Part shown: positions 8,957 to 17,853 of the stretch, piece after piece | Position numbering within the stretch: position 1 is the first letter of the stretch | Layout of the letters: the number at the start of each line of letters is the position of its first letter | Assembly (NCBI RefSeq): GCF_017813235.1 | Contig: NZ_JAGISH010000019.1 | Span: 1-61,288, forward strand | Source: Sagittula salina | GTDB taxonomy: Bacteria > Pseudomonadota > Alphaproteobacteria > Rhodobacterales > Rhodobacteraceae | Length of the DNA: 61,288 nucleotides | Direction: 5' to 3' | The notes under the pieces: generated by a model | What the model was told of the DNA's origin: nothing | What the model saw: the letters and a program-made list of their open reading frames with translations, nothing else | Databases searched by the model: none | Position numbers and translations under genes: made by a program

Positions 8957-9954
8957 AGAAGTTCCTCAACACGCCCGAAGCCTTTGTCGACGAGATGCTG
9001 GACGGCATCTATCGCGCCCACCCCCAGGTGACGCACACGGCGGGCGACCTGCGCTGCTACGTCACCGCCAACCCGGTGCCCGGCAAGGTCGGCATCGTCA
9101 CCGGCGGCGGGTCGGGGCACCTGCCGACCTTCCTGGGCTACGTGGGCGACGGAATGATCGACGGTTGCGCGGTCGGCGGCGTCTTCCAGTCGCCCAGTTC
9201 CGACCAGATCCTCGAAGTCACGAAGCATGTCGACCAGGGCGCAGGGGTGCTTTACCTCTATGGCAATTACACCGGCGACATCATGAACTTCGACATGGCG
9301 GGAGAGCTGGCCGAGCTGGAGGACATCGCCACCGCCACGGTGGTCGGCAACGATGACGTGGCGTCCTCCGTCGTTGGCGAAGAGCACAAGCGTCGGGGCG
9401 TGGCGGGGATCTTCTTCCTCTACAAGGCGGCGGGCGCCGCAGCCGCGCAGATGCTGCCGCTGACCGAGGTCGCGCGCATCACGGACAAGGCCCGCGCCCG
9501 TACCCGCACCATGGGCGTGGCCCTGTCGCCCTGCATCGTGCCCGAAGTCGGCCGCCCCGGTTTCCAGATCGGTGAGAACGAGATGGAGATCGGCATGGGC
9601 ATCCACGGCGAACCGGGCATCTCGCGCGAGCCGCTGCAACCCGCAGATACCGTGGTCGACAAGATGATGGAGCGGATTTTCGCGGAAACCGACTACAAAA
9701 CCGGCGACGAGGTCGCGGTGCTGATCAACGGTCTTGGCGCCACGCCGCTGGAGGAACTCTATATCCTCTATCGCCGCGTCGCGATCCTGATGGAAGAGCG
9801 CGGCGTCACCATCCGCCACCGCTGGCTGGGCGAATTCGCCACTTCGATGGAGATGGCCGGGGCGTCGATCTCCGTGTTGCACCTCGATGACGAGCTCGAG
9901 CCGCTGATCGCCGCGCCGGTCAGCACGCCCTTCTTCACCCACGTCGGGGGCTGA
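8953..9954 (+). CDS. dhaK: Dihydroxyacetone kinase subunit DhaK
   Basis: A 333-residue substrate-binding kinase subunit. The three residues known to matter in E. coli DhaK are present at the same numbers: His56 in GGGSGH, Asp109 in TGDI and His218 in GIHGEPG, the last forming the covalent hemiaminal with the ketone substrate. It should bind dihydroxyacetone or a related short ketose such as erythrulose. No DhaM phosphotransferase subunit is nearby, so with DhaL it should use ATP directly. It overlaps the upstream permease gene by four bases. Erythrulose kinases belong to the same family, so C3 versus C4 substrate is open. Confidence 0.92.
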   Translation: MKKFLNTPEAFVDEMLDGIYRAHPQVTHTAGDLRCYVTANPVPGKVGIVTGGGSGHLPTFLGYVGDGMIDGCAVGGVFQSPSSDQILEVTKHVDQGAGVLYLYGNYTGDIMNFDMAGELAELEDIATATVVGNDDVASSVVGEEHKRRGVAGIFFLYKAAGAAAAQMLPLTEVARITDKARARTRTMGVALSPCIVPEVGRPGFQIGENEMEIGMGIHGEPGISREPLQPADTVVDKMMERIFAETDYKTGDEVAVLINGLGATPLEELYILYRRVAILMEERGVTIRHRWLGEFATSMEMAGASISVLHLDDELEPLIAAPVSTPFFTHVGG

Positions 9955-9958
9955 CCGC

Positions 9959-10585
9959 ATGGCGCTGACCGCAGACCACACACGCGCCTTTTACACCGCA
10001 TGGGCCGACCGCTTTGCCGCCGAACGCGAGGCACTGATCGCGCTGGACGGGCAGGTGGGCGACAGTGATCTCGGCATCACCATGTCAAAGGGTTTCGCTG
10101 CCGCCCGTGATGCCGTCGCCGCCGCGCCCGAGGCCGGGATCGCGGAGCAGATGAAACTGGCCGGGGGGGCGCTGGCGCGCGCCGCGCCCTCGACCATGGG
10201 CACGCTGATGGCCACCGGATTCCTGCGCGGGTTCAAGGCGCTGGATGGCGCGGACACCTTCGGAACCGGGCAGGCGGCGACCTTCTGGCGCGCCTTCGCG
10301 GAGGGCGTCGCGCAGCGCGGCAAGGCGCGGCCCGGCGACAAGACCGTGCTCGATGTGCTGGACCCGATCGCCACCGCGCTCGACGGCCGCGACGACCCGC
10401 TGGCCGACGCGCTGGAGGCAGCGACCGTGGCCGCCGGTCATGCGCTGGAAGCGACAAGGAACATGGTTGCGCAACACGGCAAGGCCGCTGCCTTTCAGGA
10501 AAAATCGCGCGGCCTGCCCGACGCGGGCGGCACGGTGGCGGTCATGCTGGTCGAGGTCATGCGGGACGTGGCCCGGCAGCTCTGA
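9959..10585 (+). CDS. dhaL: Dihydroxyacetone kinase subunit DhaL (ATP-binding)
   Basis: A 208-residue nucleotide-binding subunit. Asp30, Asp35 and Asp37 of the metal-binding loop (LDGQVGDSDLG) match the numbering of characterised DhaL, and the STMGTL and PGDKTVLDVLDP segments for nucleotide binding are intact. It starts four bases after dhaK. In PTS systems DhaL keeps bound ADP that is rephosphorylated by DhaM; here no dhaM is present, so ATP exchange is expected, as in stand-alone DhaK/DhaL pairs. The expected product is dihydroxyacetone phosphate, or a tetrulose 4-phosphate if the substrate is erythrulose. Confidence 0.9.
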   Translation: MALTADHTRAFYTAWADRFAAEREALIALDGQVGDSDLGITMSKGFAAARDAVAAAPEAGIAEQMKLAGGALARAAPSTMGTLMATGFLRGFKALDGADTFGTGQAATFWRAFAEGVAQRGKARPGDKTVLDVLDPIATALDGRDDPLADALEAATVAAGHALEATRNMVAQHGKAAAFQEKSRGLPDAGGTVAVMLVEVMRDVARQL

Positions 10586-10600
10586 CGGAAAGGAAAACAC

Positions 10601-11638
10601 ATGCAGTACAGGCAATTGGGGCGCAGCGGACTGAAGGTTTCGGCGCTCGCCATGGGCACCTTCACTTTTGGCGGCAAGGGCGATTTCGGCATGGTCGGCG
10701 CGCAAAGCGTCGCTGACGCCCGCGCGCTGGTGGATACCTGCCTCGACCACGGGATCACCCTGCTCGATACCGCCAACATGTATTCGACCGGGCTGGCAGA
10801 AGAGATCCTGGGCGAGGCGCTCGACGGGCGCCGTGACCGGGTGCTGATCTCGTCGAAGGCACGGATGCGCATCGGTGACGGCCCGAACGACGAAGGCGCC
10901 AGCCGCTGGCACCTGATCCGCGAATGCGAACGCAGCCTGAAACGCCTGCGCACCGACCACATCGATATCTATCACATCCACGAATGGGACGGGCTGACCC
11001 CGGTCGAAGAGACCATGGAAGCGCTCGACACGCTCACCCGGCAGGGCAAGATCCGCTATGCGGGGTGCTCCAATTACACCGGCTGGCAACTGTCAAAGGC
11101 GCTGGCAGCGGCGGACCGGCACAACCTCAAACGCTTTGTCACGCAGCAGATCCACTACACCGTCGAAGCGCGCGAGGCGGAATACGAACTCCTGCCGATC
11201 TCGCTTGATCAGGGGCTGGGCGTCACGATCTGGAGCCCGCTTGCCGCAGGCCTGCTGTCGGGCAAGCACACGCGCGACGGCTTTGCCGTGGGCAGCCGTC
11301 AGGCAAAGGGCTGGACCGAACCGCCTATCCGCGACTGGGACCGGCTGTGGGCCATCGTCGACGTGCTGAACGCCGTCGCCGCCGAGCACGAGGTCGAGGC
11401 GGCGCAGGTCGCGCTGGCCTGGCTGCTGACCCGCCCCGCGGTCGCCTCGCTCGTTGTGGGTGCCAGCCGCCCCGACCAGCTCGAGCGCAACCTTCGCGCA
11501 TTGTCGCTGACGCTCAGCGCCGAGGATCTCGCCCGCATCGACACGGTCAGCCGCCCGCCGATGATCTATCCGCACTGGCATCAGGAACAGTTCGCCAAGG
11601 ACCGTTTCGGCGGCCCGGAACGCGCGCTGCACGGCTGA
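10601..11638 (+). CDS. Aldo/keto reductase
   Basis: A 345-residue NAD(P)-linked TIM-barrel oxidoreductase. The catalytic tetrad is visible: Asp and Tyr in LLDTANMY (about residues 49-56), Lys in SSKAR and His in YHIHEWD. A good AAAGGA precedes the start. As the last gene of the importer-dhaKL operon it probably interconverts the imported polyol, aldose or ketose and the DHA-kinase substrate. Direction and substrate cannot be read from sequence. Its 3' end converges with the citF-like gene, leaving only 14 bases between stops. Confidence 0.85.
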   Translation: MQYRQLGRSGLKVSALAMGTFTFGGKGDFGMVGAQSVADARALVDTCLDHGITLLDTANMYSTGLAEEILGEALDGRRDRVLISSKARMRIGDGPNDEGASRWHLIRECERSLKRLRTDHIDIYHIHEWDGLTPVEETMEALDTLTRQGKIRYAGCSNYTGWQLSKALAAADRHNLKRFVTQQIHYTVEAREAEYELLPISLDQGLGVTIWSPLAAGLLSGKHTRDGFAVGSRQAKGWTEPPIRDWDRLWAIVDVLNAVAAEHEVEAAQVALAWLLTRPAVASLVVGASRPDQLERNLRALSLTLSAEDLARIDTVSRPPMIYPHWHQEQFAKDRFGGPERALHG

Positions 11639-11652
11639 CCGGCGGAGGGGGG

Positions 11653-13140
11653 TCATGCCCCCTCGATCGCGCGCACCACGTCCGTCACGCTGGCGTCGCG
11701 GTATTCCGACACCGCGACGACGCGCCCCGTGGCACGCGGCGGCGTGACGCGGGTGGCGGTCCGGGCCGCTGTCTCGCACAGCGCGGCGATATCCACCACC
11801 GGCAGGCCCGCCGCGCGCAACCGCTCTGCCAGCGCCGCCCGCAAGGGGTTCACCGCGATGCCCGCCTCCGTCACCACGACATCGACGGTGTGCCCGGGCG
11901 TGGTGACGGTGCCGACCTCCGGCACGATCTTGGCGAATCCGGCGGCGGTCAGTCGTGTGGTGATGATCGCCAGCCGCGCGCCCGCAGCCGCATCCGCGTG
12001 CCCGCCCGAACCGCCGATGACCATGCCGCCCGCTTTAGTCGTGACATTGACGTTGAAACCGGCGTCGACCTCGGCCGCGCCCAGCACCACCGCATCGACC
12101 CGGTCCACCACCGCACCGCCGACATGTGGCCCGGCATAGGTCGCCGCGCTCATCATCTGGTGGCGCGGGTCGTCGCGATATGACGCCACCGCCTCCAGAT
12201 CAAAGCACTGCACGTCCAACAGCCCGCGAAACAGCCCCGCGTTCAGCATTGCCACATGAAACCCGGTGATCCCCCCGGCACAGAAACTGCCGATGACGCC
12301 GCGCTCCGCCATCATCCGCCCCACGGCATCGGCCGTGGCCAGCGATACGCCGCCCGCCCCGGTCTGAAAGGAGAACCCCTCCGCCAGCAGGCCGCTTGCC
12401 GCGATCACCCCGGCGGCGTCATGGCCGATGCCACGGCTCACCGGGTCAGTGGCGGGCCGCGTGGTGCCGGAGGCGATGCCGCCCGCGTCGCCGATGCTGT
12501 CCACCGCGACGACGAAATCGACCTTGTCCTGGGCGATGTCGATGGCGGGGGCGGGGTAGGGCACCAGCGTATCGGTGACGGCGACGACGCTGCGGGCGAT
12601 CGCCACATCGGTCAGCGGGTAGCCCAGCGTGCCGCAGGCGTTCCGTCCCACCCGGCCCGAAAGGTTGCCCATCTCATCGGCAGCGGGTGCCGCGACAAAG
12701 GCCGCGTCCACCACCAGTTCGCCCATGTCCAGCGCCCGCGCCCGCCCGCCGTGGGTGCGCAGTACCACCGGGTGTTGCAGCAGTCCCCGGCTGACCGCCG
12801 CGCCCACCGGCCCGGCGATGAAACTGGCCGACAGGCGTGCCACCGTGCCGTTGCGGATATGGTCGACCAACGGCGCGTGTACCGGAAAGATCGAGGTCGC
12901 CGCCACGTGCAGCCCTTTCAGCCCGCGCGCCGCGAGCCGGTCCAGAACGAGGTTCAGCACTCCGTCGCCGTCGCGCAGGTGATGGTGAAAGGACACCGTG
13001 TCGCCATCGCGCAGCCCGCAGGCCTTGATGGCGGAATCGATGTCGGGCAGGATCTTTGTCGTGCGGTCCCCGGCCTTCGCCGTGAGCGCATGCGGACGCA
13101 ACCGACCGTAGCCTGCGACCTCCTTCGGAAGATCCCTCAT
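11653..13140 (-). CDS. Citrate lyase alpha-subunit homologue (CitF-like CoA/ACP transferase)
   Basis: A 495-residue protein of the CitF family, which in citrate lyase swaps acetyl for citryl on the acyl carrier protein and belongs to the CoA-transferase fold. Length is near the usual ~500. The start MRDLPKEV is chosen because it fits the family N-terminus; an upstream in-frame extension of 45 codons looks non-coding. No citC, citD, citE or citG lies anywhere on the plasmid, so an acyl-carrier-dependent lyase cannot form from plasmid genes. It may act alone as a CoA transferase on an imported organic acid, or with chromosomal partners. It follows a GntR gene and ABC importer on the same strand, after a 230-base gap with paired palindromes. 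Confidence 0.75.
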   Translation of the reverse strand: MRDLPKEVAGYGRLRPHALTAKAGDRTTKILPDIDSAIKACGLRDGDTVSFHHHLRDGDGVLNLVLDRLAARGLKGLHVAATSIFPVHAPLVDHIRNGTVARLSASFIAGPVGAAVSRGLLQHPVVLRTHGGRARALDMGELVVDAAFVAAPAADEMGNLSGRVGRNACGTLGYPLTDVAIARSVVAVTDTLVPYPAPAIDIAQDKVDFVVAVDSIGDAGGIASGTTRPATDPVSRGIGHDAAGVIAASGLLAEGFSFQTGAGGVSLATADAVGRMMAERGVIGSFCAGGITGFHVAMLNAGLFRGLLDVQCFDLEAVASYRDDPRHQMMSAATYAGPHVGGAVVDRVDAVVLGAAEVDAGFNVNVTTKAGGMVIGGSGGHADAAAGARLAIITTRLTAAGFAKIVPEVGTVTTPGHTVDVVVTEAGIAVNPLRAALAERLRAAGLPVVDIAALCETAARTATRVTPPRATGRVVAVSEYRDASVTDVVRAIEGA

Positions 13141-13321
13141 TGCCGCCGCTCCTCCCGCCCCGTTCCTGCACCGCCCTCCAGCGGTTTGTCGGTCATCAGG
13201 GGAAGAAGGGCAATGGCCCCGGCCAATGCAAAAGCCTCCGGGCCTGCAGGCGAAGGCGTCAGCGAGCTGAACCAAAGCGCATTTGCGTCCTCAGCGCTCG
13301 TCCGCCACGCACAGCACAGTA

Positions 13322-13347
13322 GATTTACCATAAATCGCATTATGCGA
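13322..13347. promoter_or_regulatory. Paired palindromes upstream of the citF-like gene
   Basis: Two overlapping perfect palindromes: GATTTA-CCA-TAAATC (13322-13336) and TCGCAT-T-ATGCGA (13335-13347). They lie in the 230-base gap between the GntR stop and the citF-like start, in an AT-rich pocket of GC-rich DNA. A GntR operator with an internal promoter for citF is inferred. A partial ATGCGA half-site recurs at 16841-16846, before the binding-protein gene. Confidence 0.55.
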
Positions 13348-13370
13348 CCGACGCCGCACCGACGACGACC

Positions 13371-14081
13371 TCAGGGGGTCGCTTCCGCGAAGAGCCGCTC
13401 GCGCAGACCGTCGAGCGTCAGCCGGTAGTGATCGCCCAGCAGACGGCAGGCGAGGTCCGCGTCGCGATCCAGACAGGCGGTCAGGATCTCCTCGTGCTCG
13501 ACCAGCGCGTCGCCGCGCCGGGCGAGGCTGAACTTCACCGACAGGTTCCGGTAGCGGATCGCCCGCTCCATCAGTTGCTGGCAGAACTGCTCCATCAGGC
13601 CCGACCCGCAGGCCGACAGCAGTGCGCGGTGAAACTCGTGGTGGCGCACCTCCCAGTCGGGGTTGAGCGTAAAGCTGTCGGCGTCGTCGTCGGGATCGAC
13701 AAAGCGGCTGGTGCGCGCCAGCCGGTGACAGGACAGGATCGCCGCGTCCTCCCACTCCTGACCGCCATGCGCGATGGATTCCCGCAAGGCCAGCGTTTCG
13801 AGCCAGACACGGGTTTTCACCAGTTCCTGCAATTCCGTGAAGGACAGGCCCGAGACAAAGAACCCGCGCTGGCTGCGCCGCTCGACCCAGCCCTCTGCCG
13901 AAAGCCGGTTGAGCGCCTCGCGCATTGGCGCGGTACCGATGCCGTAGCGGTCGGATATGGCCTCGAGCTGCAGTTTCTCGCCGGGCTCCAGCAGGCCGGC
14001 GAGAATATCCGCCTTGATCGCGTCATGTGCCCGGTCCGAAAGGATCGGCTCCGCTGCCGTGACGGATTTCTGTCGTACCAT
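13371..14081 (-). CDS. GntR-family regulator, FCD type
   Basis: A 236-residue regulator with an N-terminal winged helix (LSDRAHDAIKADILAG from about residue 14, recognition helix around TAPMREALNRL) and a C-terminal all-helical FCD ligand domain. Histidines in the FCD domain (for example in RHHEFH) fit a metal- and acid-binding pocket. It starts directly against the stop of the permease gene with no gap, so it is co-transcribed with the importer it probably controls. The ligand is likely the imported organic acid or its product. Confidence 0.9.
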   Translation of the reverse strand: MVRQKSVTAAEPILSDRAHDAIKADILAGLLEPGEKLQLEAISDRYGIGTAPMREALNRLSAEGWVERRSQRGFFVSGLSFTELQELVKTRVWLETLALRESIAHGGQEWEDAAILSCHRLARTSRFVDPDDDADSFTLNPDWEVRHHEFHRALLSACGSGLMEQFCQQLMERAIRYRNLSVKFSLARRGDALVEHEEILTACLDRDADLACRLLGDHYRLTLDGLRERLFAEATP

Positions 14082-14954
14082 CTATGCCGCGCCCCCGGGT
14101 TTGTCCGACTTGTTCCAGAAAACGAATGTCTTCTGCACCCAGACAACCGCGAGGAACAGGGCCAAACCCAGGAAACTGAGGTAGATGATGAGCGAAAACA
14201 CCCGTGGCGTGTCCAGTTGCGAGGCCGACACCCGGATCAGGGCGCCCACGCCCTGCCCGCCCCCGAGGAATTCGCCGGTGATCGCGCCAGCCATGACCCC
14301 CACCGCGGCGATCTTCAACCCGGTAAAGAAGTAGGGCAACCCGGTGGGCAGCTTCAGCCGGACCAGCGTCTGCATCCGGCTGGCGCCGATGGACTTGAAC
14401 AGCATCCGCTCGTTCTCCGATGCGGCGTATAGCCCGGCGGCGGTGGAGACCACGATGGGAAAAGTCGCGATGAAGGTCGCCAGCGCCACCTTCGAGGCGA
14501 TGCCGAACCCCAGCCACGCGATGAACAACGGCGCAAAGGCCACCTTGGGCATGGTATCGATGGCGACGAGATAGGGCATCACCGCCCGTTCGCCGAATTT
14601 CGTCTCTCCGACCAGCACGCCCAGCGAAAAGCCGATCGCCATGGCCAGCCCGAAGGCCAGCAGGACCGTCTTGGTCGTAGTGACCAGCGCTTCAAGCATG
14701 TAACCACCCGACACCATGTTGCCGCCGACAAAGACGATGTCGCTCCATGTCTCCATCGGGGTCGGCAGGATGATGTTGGACACGATTTCCAGCGCGGTGA
14801 CGGCGTACCAGATGCCCACGATGGCGATAAAAAGCCCGGTCATCGCCACCCAGCGCGGAATCCGGTCGATCAGCGGTTCGTGCTCGGACCAGACCGTGTC
14901 GCCCTCGTACTCCGGCATCTGCGCCCGCGCCGCGGTCACACTCTGTTCGATCAT
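14082..14954 (-). CDS. ABC transporter permease, NitT/TauT-like
   Basis: A 290-residue inner-membrane permease of the SsuC/TauC-like class with about six hydrophobic helices. The cytoplasmic coupling loop reads around KSIGASRMQTLVRLKLP, the EAA-type loop of this family. It begins within the stop of the ATPase gene (ATGA overlap) and ends against the GntR start. With the ATPase and binding protein it makes a standard importer for small organic acids, sulfonates or pyrimidine precursors; the substrate is not known. Confidence 0.88.
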   Translation of the reverse strand: MIEQSVTAARAQMPEYEGDTVWSEHEPLIDRIPRWVAMTGLFIAIVGIWYAVTALEIVSNIILPTPMETWSDIVFVGGNMVSGGYMLEALVTTTKTVLLAFGLAMAIGFSLGVLVGETKFGERAVMPYLVAIDTMPKVAFAPLFIAWLGFGIASKVALATFIATFPIVVSTAAGLYAASENERMLFKSIGASRMQTLVRLKLPTGLPYFFTGLKIAAVGVMAGAITGEFLGGGQGVGALIRVSASQLDTPRVFSLIIYLSFLGLALFLAVVWVQKTFVFWNKSDKPGGAA

Positions 14955-15745
14955 GCGCCAAAGGCCTCCTTGCCCAGCTTTTCGCGGATGTGGTGGACGA
15001 TCTCGCCGAATTTGGCGGTGTTGATCATGTCCAGATTGCGGGGGCGCGGCAGGTCGATCTCGATGATCTCGGCCACGCGGCCGGGGTTCGCCTCCATGAT
15101 GAAGATCCGGTCCGCCAGGATCACGGCCTCCGGGATGGAGTGGGTCACGAGAAAGGACGTGGCCTCGCGTTCGAGGCAGATCCGCTGCAACTCCATGTTC
15201 ATGAAATCGCGGGTCAACTCGTCGAGGGCAGAGAACGGCTCGTCCAGCAACAGCACAGCCGGATCGGAAATCAGCATCCGGCAGATCGCCGCCCGCTGCG
15301 CCATGCCGCCCGACAGTTCGCCGGGGAAAACGTGCTTTGCCCGGCCGATGCCGACGAGCTCCAGCAGTTCCTCCGCCCGGCCCTCGGCGGCCCGCGCCGC
15401 CGCCTTGCCGTCGCGCATCTCGATGGGCAGCAGAACGTTGCCCAGCGTCGTCTTCCACGGCAGCAGCGTCGCCTGCTGGAACATCATGCCGATGTCCCGG
15501 CGCGGCCCCAGCACCGGCTTGTCCTCCAGCACCACGCGGCCCGAACTGGGCGGCAGCAGCCCGGCCATGATCTTCAGCAGCGTGGATTTCCCGCAGCCCG
15601 AAGACCCGATGACCGCCCCGAACTCGCCCTTCCTCAGGGTCAGGTTCACTTTGTGCAAGGCGGTGAACCCGCCGTAGGTCTTCGTCAGCCGCTCGATGCG
15701 GTAAACCGGCCGAGCTTCGGCCGGTTCACGCGTTCTGGCGGTCAT
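14951..15745 (-). CDS. ABC transporter ATP-binding protein, NitT/TauT-like
   Basis: A 264-residue single-domain ATPase. Walker A is GSSGCGKST, the signature is ELSGGMAQR and Walker B is LLLDEPFSALD, followed by the switch histidine in VTHSIPEA. The ATG at 15745, 15 bases after the binding-protein stop, is preferred; an in-frame extension would overlap that gene by 16 bases. It pairs with the overlapping permease gene. Confidence 0.9.
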   Translation of the reverse strand: MTARTREPAEARPVYRIERLTKTYGGFTALHKVNLTLRKGEFGAVIGSSGCGKSTLLKIMAGLLPPSSGRVVLEDKPVLGPRRDIGMMFQQATLLPWKTTLGNVLLPIEMRDGKAAARAAEGRAEELLELVGIGRAKHVFPGELSGGMAQRAAICRMLISDPAVLLLDEPFSALDELTRDFMNMELQRICLEREATSFLVTHSIPEAVILADRIFIMEANPGRVAEIIEIDLPRPRNLDMINTAKFGEIVHHIREKLGKEAFGA

Positions 15746-15759
15746 CTGCGCCACCTGTG

Positions 15760-16779
15760 TCACTCGGCGTTCCAACCTTCGATCATGTCGTTGGAATAGC
15801 CGGCGGTCAGGTCGTCGAACGGCTTTTCAAGATCGCCCGAGCTGATCAGGCTGTCCTGCCAGGTCTGCCAGTGCTCCGGCGGCTGGTAGCCGAAACCGTG
15901 CTCGATATAGGCGTCCGTGGGGGTCATCCGCTCCGTCGCGGCAGCCAGAAGCGAGGCGGCAAAGCCACGGTCCTCACCTTCCGACGGGTTGCCCGCGGCC
16001 ATGTGATCGAGCGCCGCATCCTCGTTGGCGGGATCGGAGATAAAGCGCATCCCCTTCACCAGCGCGCGCCCGAAGCCTTCGACCACCTCAGGGTTCTCCG
16101 CCATGTAATCGGCAAGCACGGCGTAGCCATTGCCGAAATAGGCGAGGTATTCGTCTGGCGTGATCTCCGTCAGTTCCAGCCCGCGATTGGCGAGGATCGC
16201 CGCGTCGCTGACCGCTCCGGCATAAGCGTCGACATCGCCGCGCAGGAACGCCACCGCCGCGGTTCCGCCATCCCCCACCGGCAGAAAGGTAAAGTCCTCA
16301 CCCTCCTGCATCCCGGCGTCATTCAGGATCGCGCGGGCAAAGGAGACCTCCGCCCCGTCAGCCGTGCCCACCCCGATCACCTTGCCCTTGAGGTCGGTGG
16401 GTGCCGCAAGACCGCTGTCGGCCTTTACCAGCAGACCAAAGACACTCTTGGGATAGAGGTTGTAGATGAACACCACGTCCAGCCCGCGCGCCCGCGCGCC
16501 CAGCACCGGACCTGGTCCGGGGGCGCCGATCTGCGCCTGCCCCGCGGACATCGCCTGCAGCACCTGCGACGACCCGTCGACCGCCTGCACGTCCACGTTC
16601 AGGCCCTCCGCTTCAAAATAGCCCTCCCCGACGGCGGCCCACATTGGCGCCCAGGTGATCGCCGATGGGTTCGGCACCGCTACGGTGATATCGGTCTGCG
16701 CGGCCACCGCTCCGGCAAACCCGAAGACCGAGACCGCCGCAACCGCGACCCCCTTCACCAACCCTTTGGTAAAATTCAT
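15760..16779 (-). CDS. ABC transporter substrate-binding protein (NMT1/SsuA-like)
   Basis: A 339-residue periplasmic protein with a signal peptide of about 27 residues ending near AVAAQ. The mature part has the layout of the NMT1/THI5-like and SsuA/TauA binding proteins, with an early ITWAPMWAAV segment and a GVGTADGAEV hinge loop. The GGGAGGAG site before the ATG is strong, as expected for the most abundant component. It is the first gene of the minus-strand operon, and its promoter lies in an AT-rich divergent gap. Ligand unknown; neighbours suggest an organic acid rather than thiamine precursor. Confidence 0.85.
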   Translation of the reverse strand: MNFTKGLVKGVAVAAVSVFGFAGAVAAQTDITVAVPNPSAITWAPMWAAVGEGYFEAEGLNVDVQAVDGSSQVLQAMSAGQAQIGAPGPGPVLGARARGLDVVFIYNLYPKSVFGLLVKADSGLAAPTDLKGKVIGVGTADGAEVSFARAILNDAGMQEGEDFTFLPVGDGGTAAVAFLRGDVDAYAGAVSDAAILANRGLELTEITPDEYLAYFGNGYAVLADYMAENPEVVEGFGRALVKGMRFISDPANEDAALDHMAAGNPSEGEDRGFAASLLAAATERMTPTDAYIEHGFGYQPPEHWQTWQDSLISSGDLEKPFDDLTAGYSNDMIEGWNAE

Positions 16780-17004
16780 TTTTTATCTCCTCCCTTGGTG
16801 GCTTGGCGCTGTCCCGCGCCGAACCAGTAAGAAAACCATATGCGATTCGGTGGAAATTTCGCAGGTTTATATATTTTCGCACCCGCAGAAACGAGGCATT
16901 TTTGCACTTAACAGCATGTTTTATATAGATATAATTCTCGATTAGCGATAAAATATAAAATATATTATTCTGCCCCGGCACGCTATCAGCAGGGGGAGAA
17001 ACTG
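16780..17004. promoter_or_regulatory. AT-rich divergent promoter region
   Basis: This 225-base gap separates the divergent binding-protein and FAH-hydrolase genes. Most of 16850-16975 is AT-rich (runs such as TATATATTTTC and AAATATAAAATATATTA), in contrast to the surrounding GC-rich coding DNA. Promoters for both directions are inferred here; I could not fix exact -35/-10 boxes. Confidence 0.55.
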
Positions 17005-17703
17005 ATGACCGACTACGCAATCCCGGCGCCCGAACGGCCCGGCGTCACGATCTACGGCTCCGACCAGGTGTTCCCGGTCCGCAGGATCTATTGCATCGGC
17101 AAGAACTACGTCGCCCACATCCACGAGATGAACGCCGACGAACGCGACCCGCCGGTGATCTTCATGAAGCCCGCCGATGCCGTGGTCGATGGCGGCGGAG
17201 AGATCCCCTACCCGGTCTTCACCGACAACTTCCACTACGAGGGAGAGCTGGTCGTCGCGCTGAAATCAGGCGGGTACAACATCCCCGAAGCGGAGGCCTG
17301 CGATCACATCTTCGGCTACTGCTGCGGACTCGACATGACGCGCCGCGACCATCAGGCGAACGCCCTCGAAAAGGGTTTGCCGTGGGAGGTGACAAAGTCC
17401 TTCGACCACTCCTGCCCGCTGGGGCCGATCAGCCGGGTGGAGGATGTGGGCCATATCGACGACCACGTCCTGCGGACCGCGATCAACGGCGAGACGAAGC
17501 AGGACGCCAATGTGGCGCTGATGATCTGGAACACGCGCGAGATAATCGCCAAGATTTCAGAACAGCACGCCCTGAAGGCGGGCGACCTGATCATGACCGG
17601 AACGCCTGCCGGGGTCGGCGCCGTCACCACCGGCGACCGGATCGAGGTCACTTGCGAGGGGCTCCAGCCGCTATCGGTCACCATCGGCGGCAAGCCAACC
17701 TGA
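17005..17703 (+). CDS. Fumarylacetoacetate hydrolase-family protein (acylpyruvase type)
   Basis: A 232-residue FAH-fold enzyme close in length and motifs to YcgM/FAHD1 and fumarylpyruvate hydrolases. Metal-binding acids are in HYEGELVV (Glu79, Glu81) and the GLDMTRRDHQ segment; the PWEVTKSFDHSCP and TGTPAGVG blocks are also typical. Members cleave acylpyruvates or act as oxaloacetate decarboxylases/tautomerases, with Mg or Mn. It is preceded by GGGGGAGAAA and followed after 150 bases by a dehydrogenase gene on the same strand. The substrate is unknown; it probably belongs with the divergent importer and CitF-like protein. Confidence 0.85.
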   Translation: MTDYAIPAPERPGVTIYGSDQVFPVRRIYCIGKNYVAHIHEMNADERDPPVIFMKPADAVVDGGGEIPYPVFTDNFHYEGELVVALKSGGYNIPEAEACDHIFGYCCGLDMTRRDHQANALEKGLPWEVTKSFDHSCPLGPISRVEDVGHIDDHVLRTAINGETKQDANVALMIWNTREIIAKISEQHALKAGDLIMTGTPAGVGAVTTGDRIEVTCEGLQPLSVTIGGKPT

Positions 17704-17853
17704 CACATCCACCCGCCGAACCTAACCCCCTTCCACCCGGCCCGGGGCGCAAACCCGGGCCAGGCCCTTTCGGGTCAGCGCCCCCGGTCACGCAAGCCCC
17801 AGTCACGCAAGCCCCTCACACCACACCACGTCATTTCAGAAAAAGGACGGCGC

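Noticed and set aside
7841..9981. Long minus-strand frames opposite the second importer permease and dhaK
   Set aside because: No recognisable motif, and they lie on the strand opposite a translationally coupled operon.
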